The notes: generated from the letters alone by a model not told the origin. 64,000 nt of DNA from Streptomyces aurantiacus (GCF_027107535.1 NZ_CP114283.1:7874001-7938000); one strand, 5' to 3'. Numbered from the stretch's first letter, positions 1 through 11,534 are shown. A program made the numbers and translations.

Positions 1-130
1 TCCAGACCTGGCCGGACGACGGGGTCGCGAGCGCGCGAAGGAGCGCCTCGTAGGCGTCGTAACGCCCGGGCGTCACTTGGCGCAGCATGTGCTCGACCTG
101 CCCGGCCGCGGCCGTGCCCGACGCGCTCAC
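1..130 (-). CDS. SseB-family protein, N-terminal part only (cut by window edge)
   Basis: Only the first ~43 residues are in the window. On the minus strand a GTG at 130-128 follows an in-frame TAG and opens a frame reading SASGTAAAGQVEHMLRQ, then a segment ending ...SSGQVW at the window edge. Memory of Streptomyces proteins labelled enhanced serine sensitivity protein SseB matches this opening well. The ATG at 88-86 is an alternative start. The gene lies downstream of, and in the same direction as, another SseB-family gene (364-1185), so the two look like a tandem pair. SseB domains have no established biochemical activity; in E. coli the name comes from a serine-sensitivity phenotype. The serine and glycine genes nearby make a link tempting, but that is inference. 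Confidence 0.7.
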   Translation of the reverse strand, partial: MSASGTAAAGQVEHMLRQVTPGRYDAYEALLRALATPSSGQVW

Positions 131-337
131 CTTCTACCGCCCCTTCGCGACATCCCTGACATACGGGTCCGTTCGGCGGGGCACTGTGCTCGCTTGAACA
201 CGACACCACCCCGACCGAGCCATGAAACCAGCTTAAGTGGCGATCCCGACAGCACCGTTGCGCTCCGCCGGGTTTGGTGTTGAGAGCTCGGGGCTTTCTG
301 TTGTTCACCGCCCGGGTCGGGTGTGGTTGAGCGCGCC

Positions 338-353
338 GTTCCCCGCGCCCCTG
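338..353 (+). repeat. Streptomyces-type intergenic GTTCCCCGCGCCCCTG repeat, copy 1
   Basis: A 16-base word in the gap between the two SseB genes recurs exactly at 51185-51200 and, degenerate, near 34425-34445. Such C-rich words are, as I recall, very common in intergenic DNA of Streptomyces chromosomes. On the minus strand this copy lies just after the stop of the 364-1185 gene, where it could be part of a transcription end. The rest of 131-363 shows no gene that I can support. Confidence 0.6.
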
Positions 354-363
354 TGAGCGCGAC

Positions 364-1185
364 TCAGAAGGTGCGGGTGTAGAAGGGGCGGACCTGTGCC
401 CGCAGCCAGTCGCCCACCGGGTCCTGGGCCACGTCGAGGAAGACGAGGCTCACCGGGTGTGCCAGGGGAACGCGTCCCAGCGCCCGGCCGAGGGCGTCCA
501 GCGGAAGCGTGCGCGCGCTCTCGTCCCAGTGGACCGCCTCGATGCCGACGAACATCACGGGGTCGCCGCCCTCGATGCTCGCCAGACAGCGGCGGGCGCT
601 CAGCACGACGCCGGTCGCGGCGAACTCCGCCGAGGCCGCGGCCAGGAAGTCCACCGGATCGTCCTGCCAGTCGGGCTGGAACAGCCGGACCCGGCCGCCG
701 CTCGCGGTCCCGTCCAGCTGGGTCCGCCCGGTCCGGCACAGCTCGGCCACGGCCGCCGGGGGCAGCGGCACACCGACCGTGCCGTCCGGGTTCAGCACGA
801 TGCCCACCTGGGGCGGCAGGCCGCGCGCGAACTCCACGGCGGGCGCGACGGTGTACGCCATGTGGTCGCCGACGACCTGGCGGAACTGCTGGTCCGAGGT
901 GAAGACCGGCACGTACGCCTGCCCGCCGAGCTCCATCGTGGGCAGGTCGAGCGGGCCGCTGTGCGGGCCGCCGCCCTCCGGCAGCGGCACCCAGAGGAAG
1001 GCGCGCCCGACGGCCTCCACGATCCGGGCGCCCGTCGAGGGCGACGGGGGAAGCCCGAGGGAGGCGGCGAGCACCTCCTCCACCTCGTTGCCGGGCCAGC
1101 CGGCATGGGGATGCGGGTGCGCCCGTGCCGGAAAGTCCTGTGTGGGAAAATCCTGCGCCGGAATGTCCTGTGCCGGGAAGTCCAT
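364..1185 (-). CDS. SseB-family protein (enhanced serine sensitivity type)
   Basis: A 273-residue cytosolic protein with no signal peptide or membrane segment. It opens with a short repeat, DFPAQDIPAQDFPTQDFPA, then HPHPHAGWPGNEVEEVLAAS. The body carries the hallmarks I associate with Streptomyces SseB proteins: PHSGPLDLPTMELGGQAYVP, VEFARGLPPQVGIVLNPDG and the C-terminal DPVGDWLRAQVRPFY. SseB N- and C-terminal domains are known from Pfam but their reaction is not. A second SseB-family gene follows downstream, and divergent P-loop and glycine-cleavage genes lie upstream. The ATG at 1185 is the natural start because the family opening directly follows the small repeat. Family call is firm; function is unknown. 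Confidence 0.85.
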   Translation of the reverse strand: MDFPAQDIPAQDFPTQDFPARAHPHPHAGWPGNEVEEVLAASLGLPPSPSTGARIVEAVGRAFLWVPLPEGGGPHSGPLDLPTMELGGQAYVPVFTSDQQFRQVVGDHMAYTVAPAVEFARGLPPQVGIVLNPDGTVGVPLPPAAVAELCRTGRTQLDGTASGGRVRLFQPDWQDDPVDFLAAASAEFAATGVVLSARRCLASIEGGDPVMFVGIEAVHWDESARTLPLDALGRALGRVPLAHPVSLVFLDVAQDPVGDWLRAQVRPFYTRTF

Positions 1186-1297
1186 CTCTACCGCCTGCTC
1201 GAACCGCCTTCTGCGGTTGACGAGATTACGCGCCCGCCGGCCCGTTCACCGCGTCCGAGACCCGTGGAAGCCGGAATCCGCCGGCCGGGAGGGGCGC

Positions 1298-1966
1298 TCA
1301 GTCGCCGAAGTCGATGCGCCGCAGCACGTCCGCCGCGGCACGGTCGACGAGGACCGCGGAGCCGCAGCCCTCCGGGAGGTCGCCCTTCTCGACGGAACGC
1401 AGCAGCCTGGCGACGGCGCCGCGGTGCCGCGCGAACGCGTACCTCGAGACACCCCGGCCGCGCTCGCGCTGGCCGTCCAGGGCCGTGCCGGGATCGACGT
1501 CGAGCAGCAGCAGGTGCAGGGTGCCGCCCCGGCGCCGGGCGTCCCGGGCGAGCCAGTTGCGCACCCAGGCCTGCGTACCGCAGTCGTGCACCACGACGCC
1601 CTCGCCGGAGCGCAGAGCCCCGCGCAGGCCCGCGTAGTGCGCGGCGCGCACGAGGGGGCGGTAGACCGCGTACGGAAGGAAACGCGCCAGCCTGCCGTCC
1701 CACCGGTCGCGGGTGTCCTGGGAGTCGATGCGGCGGCCGGTCACCGCCCGGCGCATCAGGGTCGACTTGCCGCTGCCCGGCAGGCCCGTGACGACGACCA
1801 GGTCGGCCGCTCCGAACCGCAGACCGTGAGGGCTGTGACCCGCGCGCTCCCGCAGATCACGGACGACGGGCGCCGGAAGCGGGTCGCACGCCTCCCCGGC
1901 CGGTGCGGTGGGCTGCTTGGGCAGCGCGATGCCCGTACTGGTCGCGTACGCCGTGATCCTGTTCAC
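1298..1966 (-). CDS. P-loop ATP-binding protein, small-kinase (zeta-toxin/AAA_33) type
   Basis: A protein of about 222 residues with a clean Walker A, VVVTGLPGSGKSTLMRRAV, near residue 60, followed by an Asp/Arg-rich segment DSQDTRDRWDGRLARFLPY and a beta strand GVVVHDCGT. This layout is typical of small P-loop kinases and zeta-toxin-like folds; the substrate cannot be told. The frame stays open to 2044, but I prefer the GTG at 1966 because GGGGAGGA lies 6-8 bases upstream on the minus strand and the upstream residues look like spacer. The ATG at 1984 has no such ribosome site. The gene is divergent from the glycine-cleavage operon across about 250 bp, so the two promoters share that gap. Confidence 0.75.
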   Translation of the reverse strand: MNRITAYATSTGIALPKQPTAPAGEACDPLPAPVVRDLRERAGHSPHGLRFGAADLVVVTGLPGSGKSTLMRRAVTGRRIDSQDTRDRWDGRLARFLPYAVYRPLVRAAHYAGLRGALRSGEGVVVHDCGTQAWVRNWLARDARRRGGTLHLLLLDVDPGTALDGQRERGRGVSRYAFARHRGAVARLLRSVEKGDLPEGCGSAVLVDRAAADVLRRIDFGD

Positions 1967-2221
1967 CCTGATCGTCCTCCCCATGGGGTCGGGAGACCCA
2001 TCCCCGTCGAGTGTAAAGAGAAGGTAATGCGCCGGTCCCCTCATTTCTGTTCTCGTCCTGCCACAGCCCCGTCACAGATCACTGTGAACGCCCGTGGACC
2101 CTGTCCGGACACTGTCCGGCCCGGTACGGGCCCGTCCGCCCCCCCCCGGCCGAGGCCCCTGCCGCCCCGGTCCGATGCGTGCAATGATGTGCCCGCCAAC
2201 TGCATACCGGCCGCTTGAATC

Positions 2222-2465
2222 CGCGCGGGAGAGTTCCGGGTACGTGTACACGCAGGTGTACGAGTGCCCGGGCGCCGAAGGAGCAAGTCCCTCCCTTGAA
2301 TCTCTCAGGCCCCGTTACCGCGCGGGCGAGGCACATCTGAAAAGCGGGCCGCCCCCTGACCGTCAGGGCGTCGGCTCCACCCAAGGTGCAAGTCAGTGAC
2401 CACCACGTTCACCGGTGTTCACGGCGAACCTCTCAGGTTCCGATGACAGATGGGGAGGAACGACC
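2222..2465 (+). promoter_or_regulatory. Tandem glycine riboswitch upstream of gcvT
   Basis: Two aptamer-like blocks lie in series just before gcvT. The first has GCCGAAGGAGCAA at 2274-2286 and CTCTCAGGC at 2302-2310. The second has CCCAAGGTGCAAG at 2380-2392 and CTCTCAGGTTCCG from 2430, followed by GACAGATGGGGAGG. These are conserved core words of the gcvT (glycine) riboswitch family, and a tandem arrangement before a glycine-cleavage gene is the textbook context. In Streptomyces such elements are reported to switch the glycine cleavage genes on when glycine is high. The block ends about 30 bases before the start codon. No gene is visible between 1967 and 2221. Confidence 0.93.
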
Positions 2466-2493
2466 TCGCCGTCATGCCTTGGGAGCCCCACCG

Positions 2494-3612
<1,119 letters not shown>

Positions 3613-3621
<9 letters not shown>

Positions 3622-3739
3622 CACTGGTGCGCGGGCTCCGGAAGTGAGGCACCCGGTCCGGGCGCCCCGCACGGCATCGGCCCGCGCACTCCCCAGGTGA
3701 CACGGCGCGACAGCGCCGCTCGACAGCATCAGAAGTGAC
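3613..3739 (+). repeat. Repeated CAGAAGTGAC word around the gcvT stop and the gap behind it
   Basis: The last codons and stop of gcvT read CAGAAGTGAC at 3613-3622. The same ten bases return at 3730-3739, and a near copy CGGAAGTGAG sits at 3649-3658, each containing TGA. The 191-bp gap to gcvH holds no gene. It may be a remnant of local duplication at the gcvT end, or chance. Confidence 0.35.
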
Positions 3740-3812
3740 CCCGGGCACATCCGCCCGGCCACCCCCAGTCCCCCTGCATCAGCACTCCCCGGCGTACAGG
3801 AGAATTCAGGCC

Positions 3813-4190
3813 ATGAGCAATCCCCAGCAGCTGCGCTACAGCAAGGAGCACGAGTGGCTGTCGGGCGCCGAGGACGGCGTCTCGACGGTCGGTATCACGG
3901 AGCACGCGGCCAACGCGCTCGGCGATGTCGTGTACGTCCAGCTCCCGGAGGTCGGTGCCACGGTGACCGCGGGCGAGACCTGCGGTGAGCTGGAGTCGAC
4001 CAAGTCGGTCAGCGACCTGTACTCGCCCGTCACCGGCGAGATCACCGAGATCAACCAGGACGTCGTGGACGACCCCGCGCTGGTGAACACCGCCCCGTTC
4101 GAGGGCGGCTGGCTGTTCAAGGTGCGCACCTCGCAGGAGCCGAAGGACCTGCTCTCCGCGGACGAGTACACCGAATTCTCCGGCAGCTAA
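3813..4190 (+). CDS. gcvH: Glycine cleavage system H protein (lipoyl carrier)
   Basis: 125 residues, standard for GcvH. It carries the aminomethyl group on a lipoylated lysine between the P, T and L proteins. The lipoyl site is Lys64 in [20 protein letters not shown], preceded by [20 protein letters not shown]. The N-terminus [10 protein letters not shown] is also typical. The start at 3813 has AGGAGAA a few bases upstream. The gap of about 190 bp from gcvT has no terminator that I can see. glyA begins 13 bases after the stop, so gcvH and glyA are surely cotranscribed. Confidence 0.96.
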   Translation: MSNPQQLRYSKEHEWLSGAEDGVSTVGITEHAANALGDVVYVQLPEVGATVTAGETCGELESTKSVSDLYSPVTGEITEINQDVVDDPALVNTAPFEGGWLFKVRTSQEPKDLLSADEYTEFSGS

Positions 4191-4203
4191 GGACTCCTGA
4201 CCG

Positions 4204-5466
<1,263 letters not shown>

Positions 5467-5478
5467 TCCCGCTTCACG

Positions 5479-5516
5479 GGGGTACCGCGCACACTGGGAG
5501 GTGTGCGCGGTACCCC
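5479..5516 (+). terminator. Terminator after glyA, 16-bp perfect stem
   Basis: GGGGTACCGCGCACAC at 5479-5494 and GTGTGCGCGGTACCCC at 5501-5516 pair perfectly around a six-base loop. It sits immediately after glyA and 114 bases before sdaA. No T-run follows, as is common for Streptomyces hairpin terminators. Confidence 0.85.
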
Positions 5517-5629
5517 GGCCGCCCGTCACCCACCACCGCCCCGCCACGGCGCCTCGCGCCCCCGGGCCTTCACCGGCCCACCCGCCCCACCCCTGTTCCA
5601 CCCGCTTCACCCCGTTTTGAGGAGTCACC

Positions 5630-6997
<1,368 letters not shown>

Positions 6998-7087
6998 GGG
7001 TGGGACGGGCGAAGAGGGGCAGGAGCAGGGGGAGTTGACCCCACACGCACCATCAGCCCCATCCCCCCACCGCACGGAGGAACCACC

Positions 7088-7642
7088 ATGCTGCGCGGCA
7101 TCGACGTGAGCTCCTACCAGTCGTCCTCGTACAGCACCGAAGGCCTGTCCTTCGTCTTCGTCAAGGCGACGGAGGGCCGGACGTACGTCAACCCGAAGCT
7201 GGGCGCGCAGGCGAAGAGGGCCCGCGACGCCGGCTGCGTGGTCGGCTTCTACCACTTCCTCTGGCCGGGCAACCTCACGGCCCAGGCCGAGTACTTCGTC
7301 GGCAAGGCCCCGGAGAGGGCGGGCGACATCCTCGCCGTCGACTGGGAGACGACGAGCGACGGCACCCACGCGAGCAACGCCGAGAAGGACCGCTTCATCC
7401 GCAAGGTGAAGGAACTCCGGCCGAACAACCGGGTGGTGCTGTATTGCAACCGGAACTTCTGGCTGAACGTCGACGACACCTCGTACGCCGGTGACGGTCT
7501 GTGGATCGCCGACTACGTCACCGCGGGCAAGCCCCGCATCCAGGCGACGTGGCGCTTCCACCAGCACACCGACGACCCGCTGGACAAGAACGTCGCACGC
7601 TTCGACACCATCGCCGACCTGCGGGAATGGGCGACCCCGTAG
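7088..7642 (+). CDS. GH25-family lysozyme-like protein (no visible signal peptide)
   Basis: 184 residues that are almost entirely a glycoside hydrolase family 25 (Chalaropsis-type muramidase) fold. Marks are GIDVSSYQ at the N-terminus, FVFVKATEGRTYVNPK, VVGFYHFLWPGN, the catalytic-strand segment ILAVDWETT with the expected acidic residues, and a terminal RFHQHTDDPLDKNVARFDT. GH25 enzymes cleave MurNAc-GlcNAc bonds in peptidoglycan. There is no signal peptide, binding domain or membrane segment, which is odd for a cell-wall enzyme; it could leave the cell by lysis or another route. ATG at 7088 has GGAGG upstream. The MOSC gene follows after 10 bases. Confidence 0.88.
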   Translation: MLRGIDVSSYQSSSYSTEGLSFVFVKATEGRTYVNPKLGAQAKRARDAGCVVGFYHFLWPGNLTAQAEYFVGKAPERAGDILAVDWETTSDGTHASNAEKDRFIRKVKELRPNNRVVLYCNRNFWLNVDDTSYAGDGLWIADYVTAGKPRIQATWRFHQHTDDPLDKNVARFDTIADLREWATP

Positions 7643-7652
7643 ACTGCCCCGC

Positions 7653-8195
7653 ATGGGTGGGAGTGTCGCTGCGGTCAGCAGCAACGGGACGTATGCGTTC
7701 ACCAAGCCGAACCGCGGGAGCATCACGCTCCTCGCCGGACTCGGGGTCGAGGGGGACGTGCACGCCGGGACGACGGTGAAGCACCGGTTCCGGATGGCGA
7801 AGGACCCCTCGCAGCCGAATCTGCGGCAGGTGCACCTGATCCACGAGGAACTGTTCGACGAGGTGCGCGAGGCGGGCTTCGAGGTCGCGGCCGGCGAGCT
7901 AGGGGAGAACGTCACCACCCGGGGCCTCGACCTGCTGGGGCTGCCCGGCGGGACCCTGCTGCGGCTCGGTGACGAGGCCGTGGTGCAGGTCACCGGCCTG
8001 CGGAATCCCTGCGCCCAGATCGACGGCTTCCAGAAGGGGCTCATGAAGCAGGTCGTGGGCCGGGACGGGGACGGCAAGCCCCGGTTCAGGGCCGGGATCA
8101 TGAGCGTGGTCGTCACGGGCGGGGTGGTGCGGCCCGGCGACCCCGTCGAGGTCGATCTGCCGGCGGGGCCGCACCTGCCCCTGAAGATCGTCTGA
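7653..8195 (+). CDS. MOSC domain protein
   Basis: 180 residues forming one MOSC domain (Moco sulfurase C-terminal-like). Features are the N-terminal glycine-rich GLGVEGDVHAG, NLRQVHLIHEELFDEV, GELGENVTTRGLDLLGLPGGT, and the conserved cysteine in VTGLRNPCAQIDGFQKGL. MOSC proteins bind the molybdenum cofactor or move sulfur; stand-alone ones are poorly characterised. Only 10 bases separate it from the GH25 gene, so they may share a message, but no functional link is apparent. Confidence 0.88.
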   Translation: MGGSVAAVSSNGTYAFTKPNRGSITLLAGLGVEGDVHAGTTVKHRFRMAKDPSQPNLRQVHLIHEELFDEVREAGFEVAAGELGENVTTRGLDLLGLPGGTLLRLGDEAVVQVTGLRNPCAQIDGFQKGLMKQVVGRDGDGKPRFRAGIMSVVVTGGVVRPGDPVEVDLPAGPHLPLKIV

Positions 8196-8204
8196 GCGGC
8201 AGCC

Positions 8205-8867
8205 CTACGCCCTGAAGTCCGCCGTACGCTCCGGTGACGCCTCGGCCAGCGCCTTCGTCACTCCCTCGACGCCTTCCCGCAGACCGTAGACGGGCGTGCC
8301 GGGCTGCTGGCGCCAGGAGTCGTCGAGGCCGCCCGCGTCCACGGTGTCGAAGCCGAGTTCGTCGATGAGGTCGCGTACGGCCTGCTTGGCGGTCGCGTCG
8401 TCGCCGGCCACCGGGAGGGCGACGCGGTCGGCGGCGCCGGCCGGGCGGTGACGGTCCAGGATGTCCTGGGCGAACGTGCCGTTGAACGCCTTGACGACGG
8501 TGTGGCCGAGCTGCCGGGCCGTCCAGCGGCTCTCCGTCAGGCCCTCGTCGAGGATCTCGGCGATCCTGCCGTCCCGCTGCTTGGGGTAGTAGTTGCCGGT
8601 GTCGATGACGGTCACCCCGTCGGCCGCCTTGTCCAGCAGCCCGGACGGCAGGTCGGGGACCGCCTTCAGGGGGATCGTGACGACGACGATCTCGGCGTCC
8701 CGCGGGGCCTCCTCCACGGTGACCGGGGTCGCTCCGGTCTCCCGCGCCAGCTCGGTGAGTGTCTGCGGGCCCCGGGAGTTGGCGACGTACACGTCGTGGC
8801 CCAGGGCGGTGAGCCGCCGGGTGAGGTTGCCGCCGATGTTGCCTGCTCCGATGATGCCGATCCTCAT
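8205..8867 (-). CDS. NADPH-dependent F420-reductase-like oxidoreductase
   Basis: 220 residues with the Rossmann start MRIGIIGAGNIGGNLTRRL and the F420_oxidored family pattern VYVANSRGPQTL, VVVTIPLKAVPDLPSGLL, VIDTGNYYPKQRDG and VKAFNGTFAQDIL. Members bind NADP and may reduce coenzyme F420 or act on other substrates; the true electron partner cannot be told here. It ends 9 bases from the convergent MOSC gene, with very little room for a terminator between them. Confidence 0.82.
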   Translation of the reverse strand: MRIGIIGAGNIGGNLTRRLTALGHDVYVANSRGPQTLTELARETGATPVTVEEAPRDAEIVVVTIPLKAVPDLPSGLLDKAADGVTVIDTGNYYPKQRDGRIAEILDEGLTESRWTARQLGHTVVKAFNGTFAQDILDRHRPAGAADRVALPVAGDDATAKQAVRDLIDELGFDTVDAGGLDDSWRQQPGTPVYGLREGVEGVTKALAEASPERTADFRA

Positions 8868-8970
8868 GTCCGACTCGCCCTTTCCGGGGGTGGATGACTC
8901 CTGTGCGGAGTGACAACCTCCGGACGGATCGGGCTATTCCGGGCCACGCCCGGAGGGCGGACACGACGAA

Positions 8971-9000
8971 GGGGCGCCCCCGTGGACCGGCGGGCGCCCC
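8971..9000 (-). terminator. Terminator after the EF-hand gene
   Basis: GGGGCGCCC at 8971-8979 pairs perfectly with GGGCGCCCC at 8992-9000. On the minus strand it lies 11 bases past the stop of the 9012-9224 gene, before the oxidoreductase that starts at 8867. Confidence 0.75.
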
Positions 9001-9011
9001 TGTCACTCACG

Positions 9012-9224
9012 TCACCTGTTGACCTGGGACCAGAACTCGTCGAACGAGAGCAGCTTGTCCCCGTTGAGGTCCCGGGCGGCGATGACGGCCTCGGCCACCG
9101 ACTCGGTGACGTTCCAGTCCCCGCCCTGGGCCAGAGCCTTCTTGAACTCGGCGGCGGTGATGTAGCCGTCCCCGTCCACGTCGATGCGCTCGAACGCCTT
9201 GCGTGCTTCCTCGATGTCCGCCAC
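9012..9224 (-). CDS. Small two-EF-hand calcium-binding protein (CabD-like)
   Basis: 70 residues consisting of two EF-hands. The first loop runs Asp15 to Glu26 (DVDGDGYITAAE) with acidic ligands at 1, 3, 5 and 12. The second runs Asp52 to Glu63 (DLNGDKLLSFDE), with Asn at position 3. Both keep the key ligands, so calcium binding is expected. Streptomyces have a small set of such proteins (CabA to CabD in S. coelicolor), and this one matches the short cytosolic type. It is alone on its message, with a hairpin right after it and a MerR gene upstream. Confidence 0.9.
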   Translation of the reverse strand: MADIEEARKAFERIDVDGDGYITAAEFKKALAQGGDWNVTESVAEAVIAARDLNGDKLLSFDEFWSQVNR

Positions 9225-9264
9225 CGGACCCGCCCCTTCTTGGTGCCTATCTGACGAGGTCAGA

Positions 9265-10179
9265 TTAACGTTCCGGCCGGGCGCGGAGCGCGGCGACCAC
9301 CCAGGCGAACTCCTCGGCGTGCGCGGGCAGGGGCCCCGTTCCGCGGACGAGCGCCGTCAGCTCCCGGAAGCGCGCGAGCTCCACGTGCGTCGCGGACTCC
9401 ATGCGTTCCAGAACGGCGGCCCGGTCGGCGTTGCCCAGGAGCCCGTCCAGCACCTCCGCGGCGCGGGGCGACTCCGGGGCGACGCCCTGTTCCAATGCCT
9501 CGCCCGCGAGCTGCACCAGGCGGCTCATGAACCACAGGGACGTCCCGGCGGGCACCTCCGGCCCGCGGTCCGCCGCGTTGAACTCGACCGTCCTGCGCAT
9601 ACGCCGACGGAAATCCGGGTTCCGCATCAGCTCGGCCAGTTCCACCCAGGCGTCCACCTGCTCGGGGGTGGGGTCCTCGGGCAGGTCGGCGACGGCGAAC
9701 CGCATCCGGGTGCGGATGTCGGGGTCCGCGGTGTCGAGTCCCTGGAAGGTCTCCTCCATGAAGTGGTCGATGATGTGCTTGCGCTCGGTCGCCGACAGTC
9801 GCGCCAGTTTGTTCATCAGGGTCATCTCCTCCGCGGTCGAGCCGCGTCGCGCCACGGTCGACAGCACCGCCCGGGTCACCTTCAGCGACCTGATCTGGGC
9901 GTCCAGGGCCGCCACATGGGTCGCCGCCACCTCCGCGACCGTCGTCCCGCCCGCCAGCACCCGGCGTACGTCGTCCAGGCCCAGGCCCAGCTCCCGCAGC
10001 GTACGGATGAGTTCGAGGCGGGCCACGGACGCGGCGTCGTACAGCCGGTAGCCGCCCTCGGAGCGGGTCACGGGCGGCAGGGCGTCCACGTCCGACCAGT
10101 AACGGATGGTGCGTACGGTCAGCCCGGTGGCCCGGGCCAGCTCGCCGATGGTGAAGAGTCCGGTGCCGTCGTCGATCAT
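9265..10179 (-). CDS. MerR-family transcriptional regulator with large C-terminal domain
   Basis: 304 residues. The N-terminal winged helix is clear: FTIGELARATGLTVRTIRYW, then PPVTRSEGGYRLYDAASVARLELI, then the coiled linker LRELGLGLDDVRRVL. The C-terminal ~190 residues are helical, contain AERKHIIDHFMEETFQG-like text, and do not match an effector domain I can name. The ATG at 10179 is chosen because the HTH begins about 9 residues later; upstream codons on the open frame are unlike protein. It is divergent from the acetyltransferase gene at 10247 with only 67 bases between starts, so it may regulate that gene as well as itself. Confidence 0.87.
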   Translation of the reverse strand: MIDDGTGLFTIGELARATGLTVRTIRYWSDVDALPPVTRSEGGYRLYDAASVARLELIRTLRELGLGLDDVRRVLAGGTTVAEVAATHVAALDAQIRSLKVTRAVLSTVARRGSTAEEMTLMNKLARLSATERKHIIDHFMEETFQGLDTADPDIRTRMRFAVADLPEDPTPEQVDAWVELAELMRNPDFRRRMRRTVEFNAADRGPEVPAGTSLWFMSRLVQLAGEALEQGVAPESPRAAEVLDGLLGNADRAAVLERMESATHVELARFRELTALVRGTGPLPAHAEEFAWVVAALRARPER

Positions 10180-10246
10180 TTCTGGGAGTCTGGGCCTTCC
10201 AGCGGGTGGAGACTCAAGGCGTAACTCGAGGCGGAGGAGTGGTCGC

Positions 10247-10885
10247 GTGTCCGAGAGCCTGCGGACCATTCTCGACGCGGCGGCCCGTGGCGTCTTCCCG
10301 CCGGCGGACGGCTCCCTCACCGTGGTGCGCCAGCACTCCCACCGTGACGCCGGTGTCCTCGCCTTCACCGCGCACTCCGTCGTCTTCACGGACGAGGACC
10401 CCGACTGGGTGCGCGGGACTCTGGATCAGGCCGGCTGCGACGCACTCGCCGCGGCGATGAACGCCCGGTTCCTCACGGCCTTCATGGACCGTACGGGCCG
10501 TACGAACGACACGATCGACCTGCTGGCGGTCGCCGCCCCGCTCCCGGGCGGACCGTCCCTCGCGCTGGTGGAGGTCACCGGCCGGGACCACCACCGGGTG
10601 GTACGGGCCCGTGAGCACCGCGACGACGTGCGTGTGTGGGCCGCGGACGGCGGTGTGCTCGTCCTCGGCCGAGGGGTCGCGGGGCGGCTGGAGGTCGCGG
10701 TCGAGGTGGACGAGGGGGCACGGCACCGGGGGCTCGGCCGGGAACTCGCCGGGGCGGCGCGGCGGTTGTCCGGCGGCGAGCCGGTCTGGGCCCAGCTCGC
10801 ACCGGGGAACGCCCGCAGTCTGCGGGCGTTCCTGGCGGCCGGCTACCGCGCGGTGGGAGCGGAGGCACTGCTCTGCGCCCGGTGA
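10247..10885 (+). CDS. GNAT-family N-acetyltransferase
   Basis: 212 residues, starting at GTG 10247 behind a strong GGCGGAGGAG. The C-terminal half carries the acetyl-CoA signature: VAVEVDEGARHRGLGRELA, with R-x-x-G-x-G, then a helix and PGNARSLRAFLAAGYRAVG, the typical substrate-side end of GNAT enzymes. The N-terminal ~110 residues are less typical and may be a separate substrate domain. The acceptor is unknown. It is divergent from the MerR gene and convergent with the ADP-ribosyltransferase gene. Confidence 0.8.
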   Translation: MSESLRTILDAAARGVFPPADGSLTVVRQHSHRDAGVLAFTAHSVVFTDEDPDWVRGTLDQAGCDALAAAMNARFLTAFMDRTGRTNDTIDLLAVAAPLPGGPSLALVEVTGRDHHRVVRAREHRDDVRVWAADGGVLVLGRGVAGRLEVAVEVDEGARHRGLGRELAGAARRLSGGEPVWAQLAPGNARSLRAFLAAGYRAVGAEALLCAR

Positions 10886-10904
10886 CCGGCCCCGGGGAGC
10901 CCGC

Positions 10905-11534
10905 TCAGTGCCAGGGCTCGTAGTGCGGGTTGCTCTCGCAGTCGCTCATGATCTCCGTTTTGGTCTTCTTGTCGACCGGGCAGACGCCGATGATGTACTG
11001 CCGCGCGATACCGCCGGGGAAGGCGACCTCGACCTGGTCGGCCCATTTGTGGGTGTCACCGATGGTCTTGTTGACGTCCACGCCGCCCGGCGCGTCGATG
11101 TAGTAGTTGAAGCCGCTCTTCCACCACGTCTTGTAGAGATCGTGGTCGTAGCTCGTGGATACGTACGGCGAGGGCTGGTTGACCAGAACGTACTGCTCGA
11201 TGTCGTACTGGCCGTCGATGACGTCCTTCGGATGGAAGCCCTGCTCGAAGACGGTCGAGGGGCCGCGGCCGTCGCTGCGGTAGAGGGTGCCGCAGGACGT
11301 GCGCCAGGCGGGTTCGGGTGTGATGCGCTCGACCTCCACCCGGCGGTCCGCGGCGGCGTGGACGCGGTCGGCGAACTGGGGGCAGGCCGGGGCGGCGGCC
11401 TTCGCCACGAAGGCGGGGGCCTTCGCGGCCGTCCCGGTGGGGAGCGTCGCGGCGGAGGTCGCGAAGACGGCCGAGAGGGACAGGACGACGGCAGCGGCCC
11501 GTCGCCGCAGGGGAGTTGTGATCATGCGGGGCAC
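10905..11534 (-). CDS. Secreted mono-ADP-ribosyltransferase, ScARP/Scabin-like (pierisin family)
   Basis: 209 residues from a GTG, or 206 from the ATG three codons on. An Arg-rich N-terminus and hydrophobic stretch (residues 13-30) make a signal peptide ending near ATLPTGTAAKA. The catalytic triad of R-S-E ADP-ribosyltransferases is present: Arg86 in LYRSD, the STS strand at 126-128 (YVSTSYD), and the ARTT loop DQVEVAF with Gln167 and Glu169. The Q-x-E loop and the overall sequence fit ScARP of S. coelicolor and Scabin of S. scabies, which move ADP-ribose to guanine bases and nucleotides. Four cysteines (51, 81, 185, 199) could form two disulfides. No immunity gene is visible next to it. Confidence 0.9.
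   Translation of the reverse strand: MPRMITTPLRRRAAAVVLSLSAVFATSAATLPTGTAAKAPAFVAKAAAPACPQFADRVHAAADRRVEVERITPEPAWRTSCGTLYRSDGRGPSTVFEQGFHPKDVIDGQYDIEQYVLVNQPSPYVSTSYDHDLYKTWWKSGFNYYIDAPGGVDVNKTIGDTHKWADQVEVAFPGGIARQYIIGVCPVDKKTKTEIMSDCESNPHYEPWH

Noticed and set aside
77..283. A 68-residue plus-strand frame near the left edge
   Set aside because: It overlaps the SseB N-terminus on the other strand and has no family character or ribosome site.
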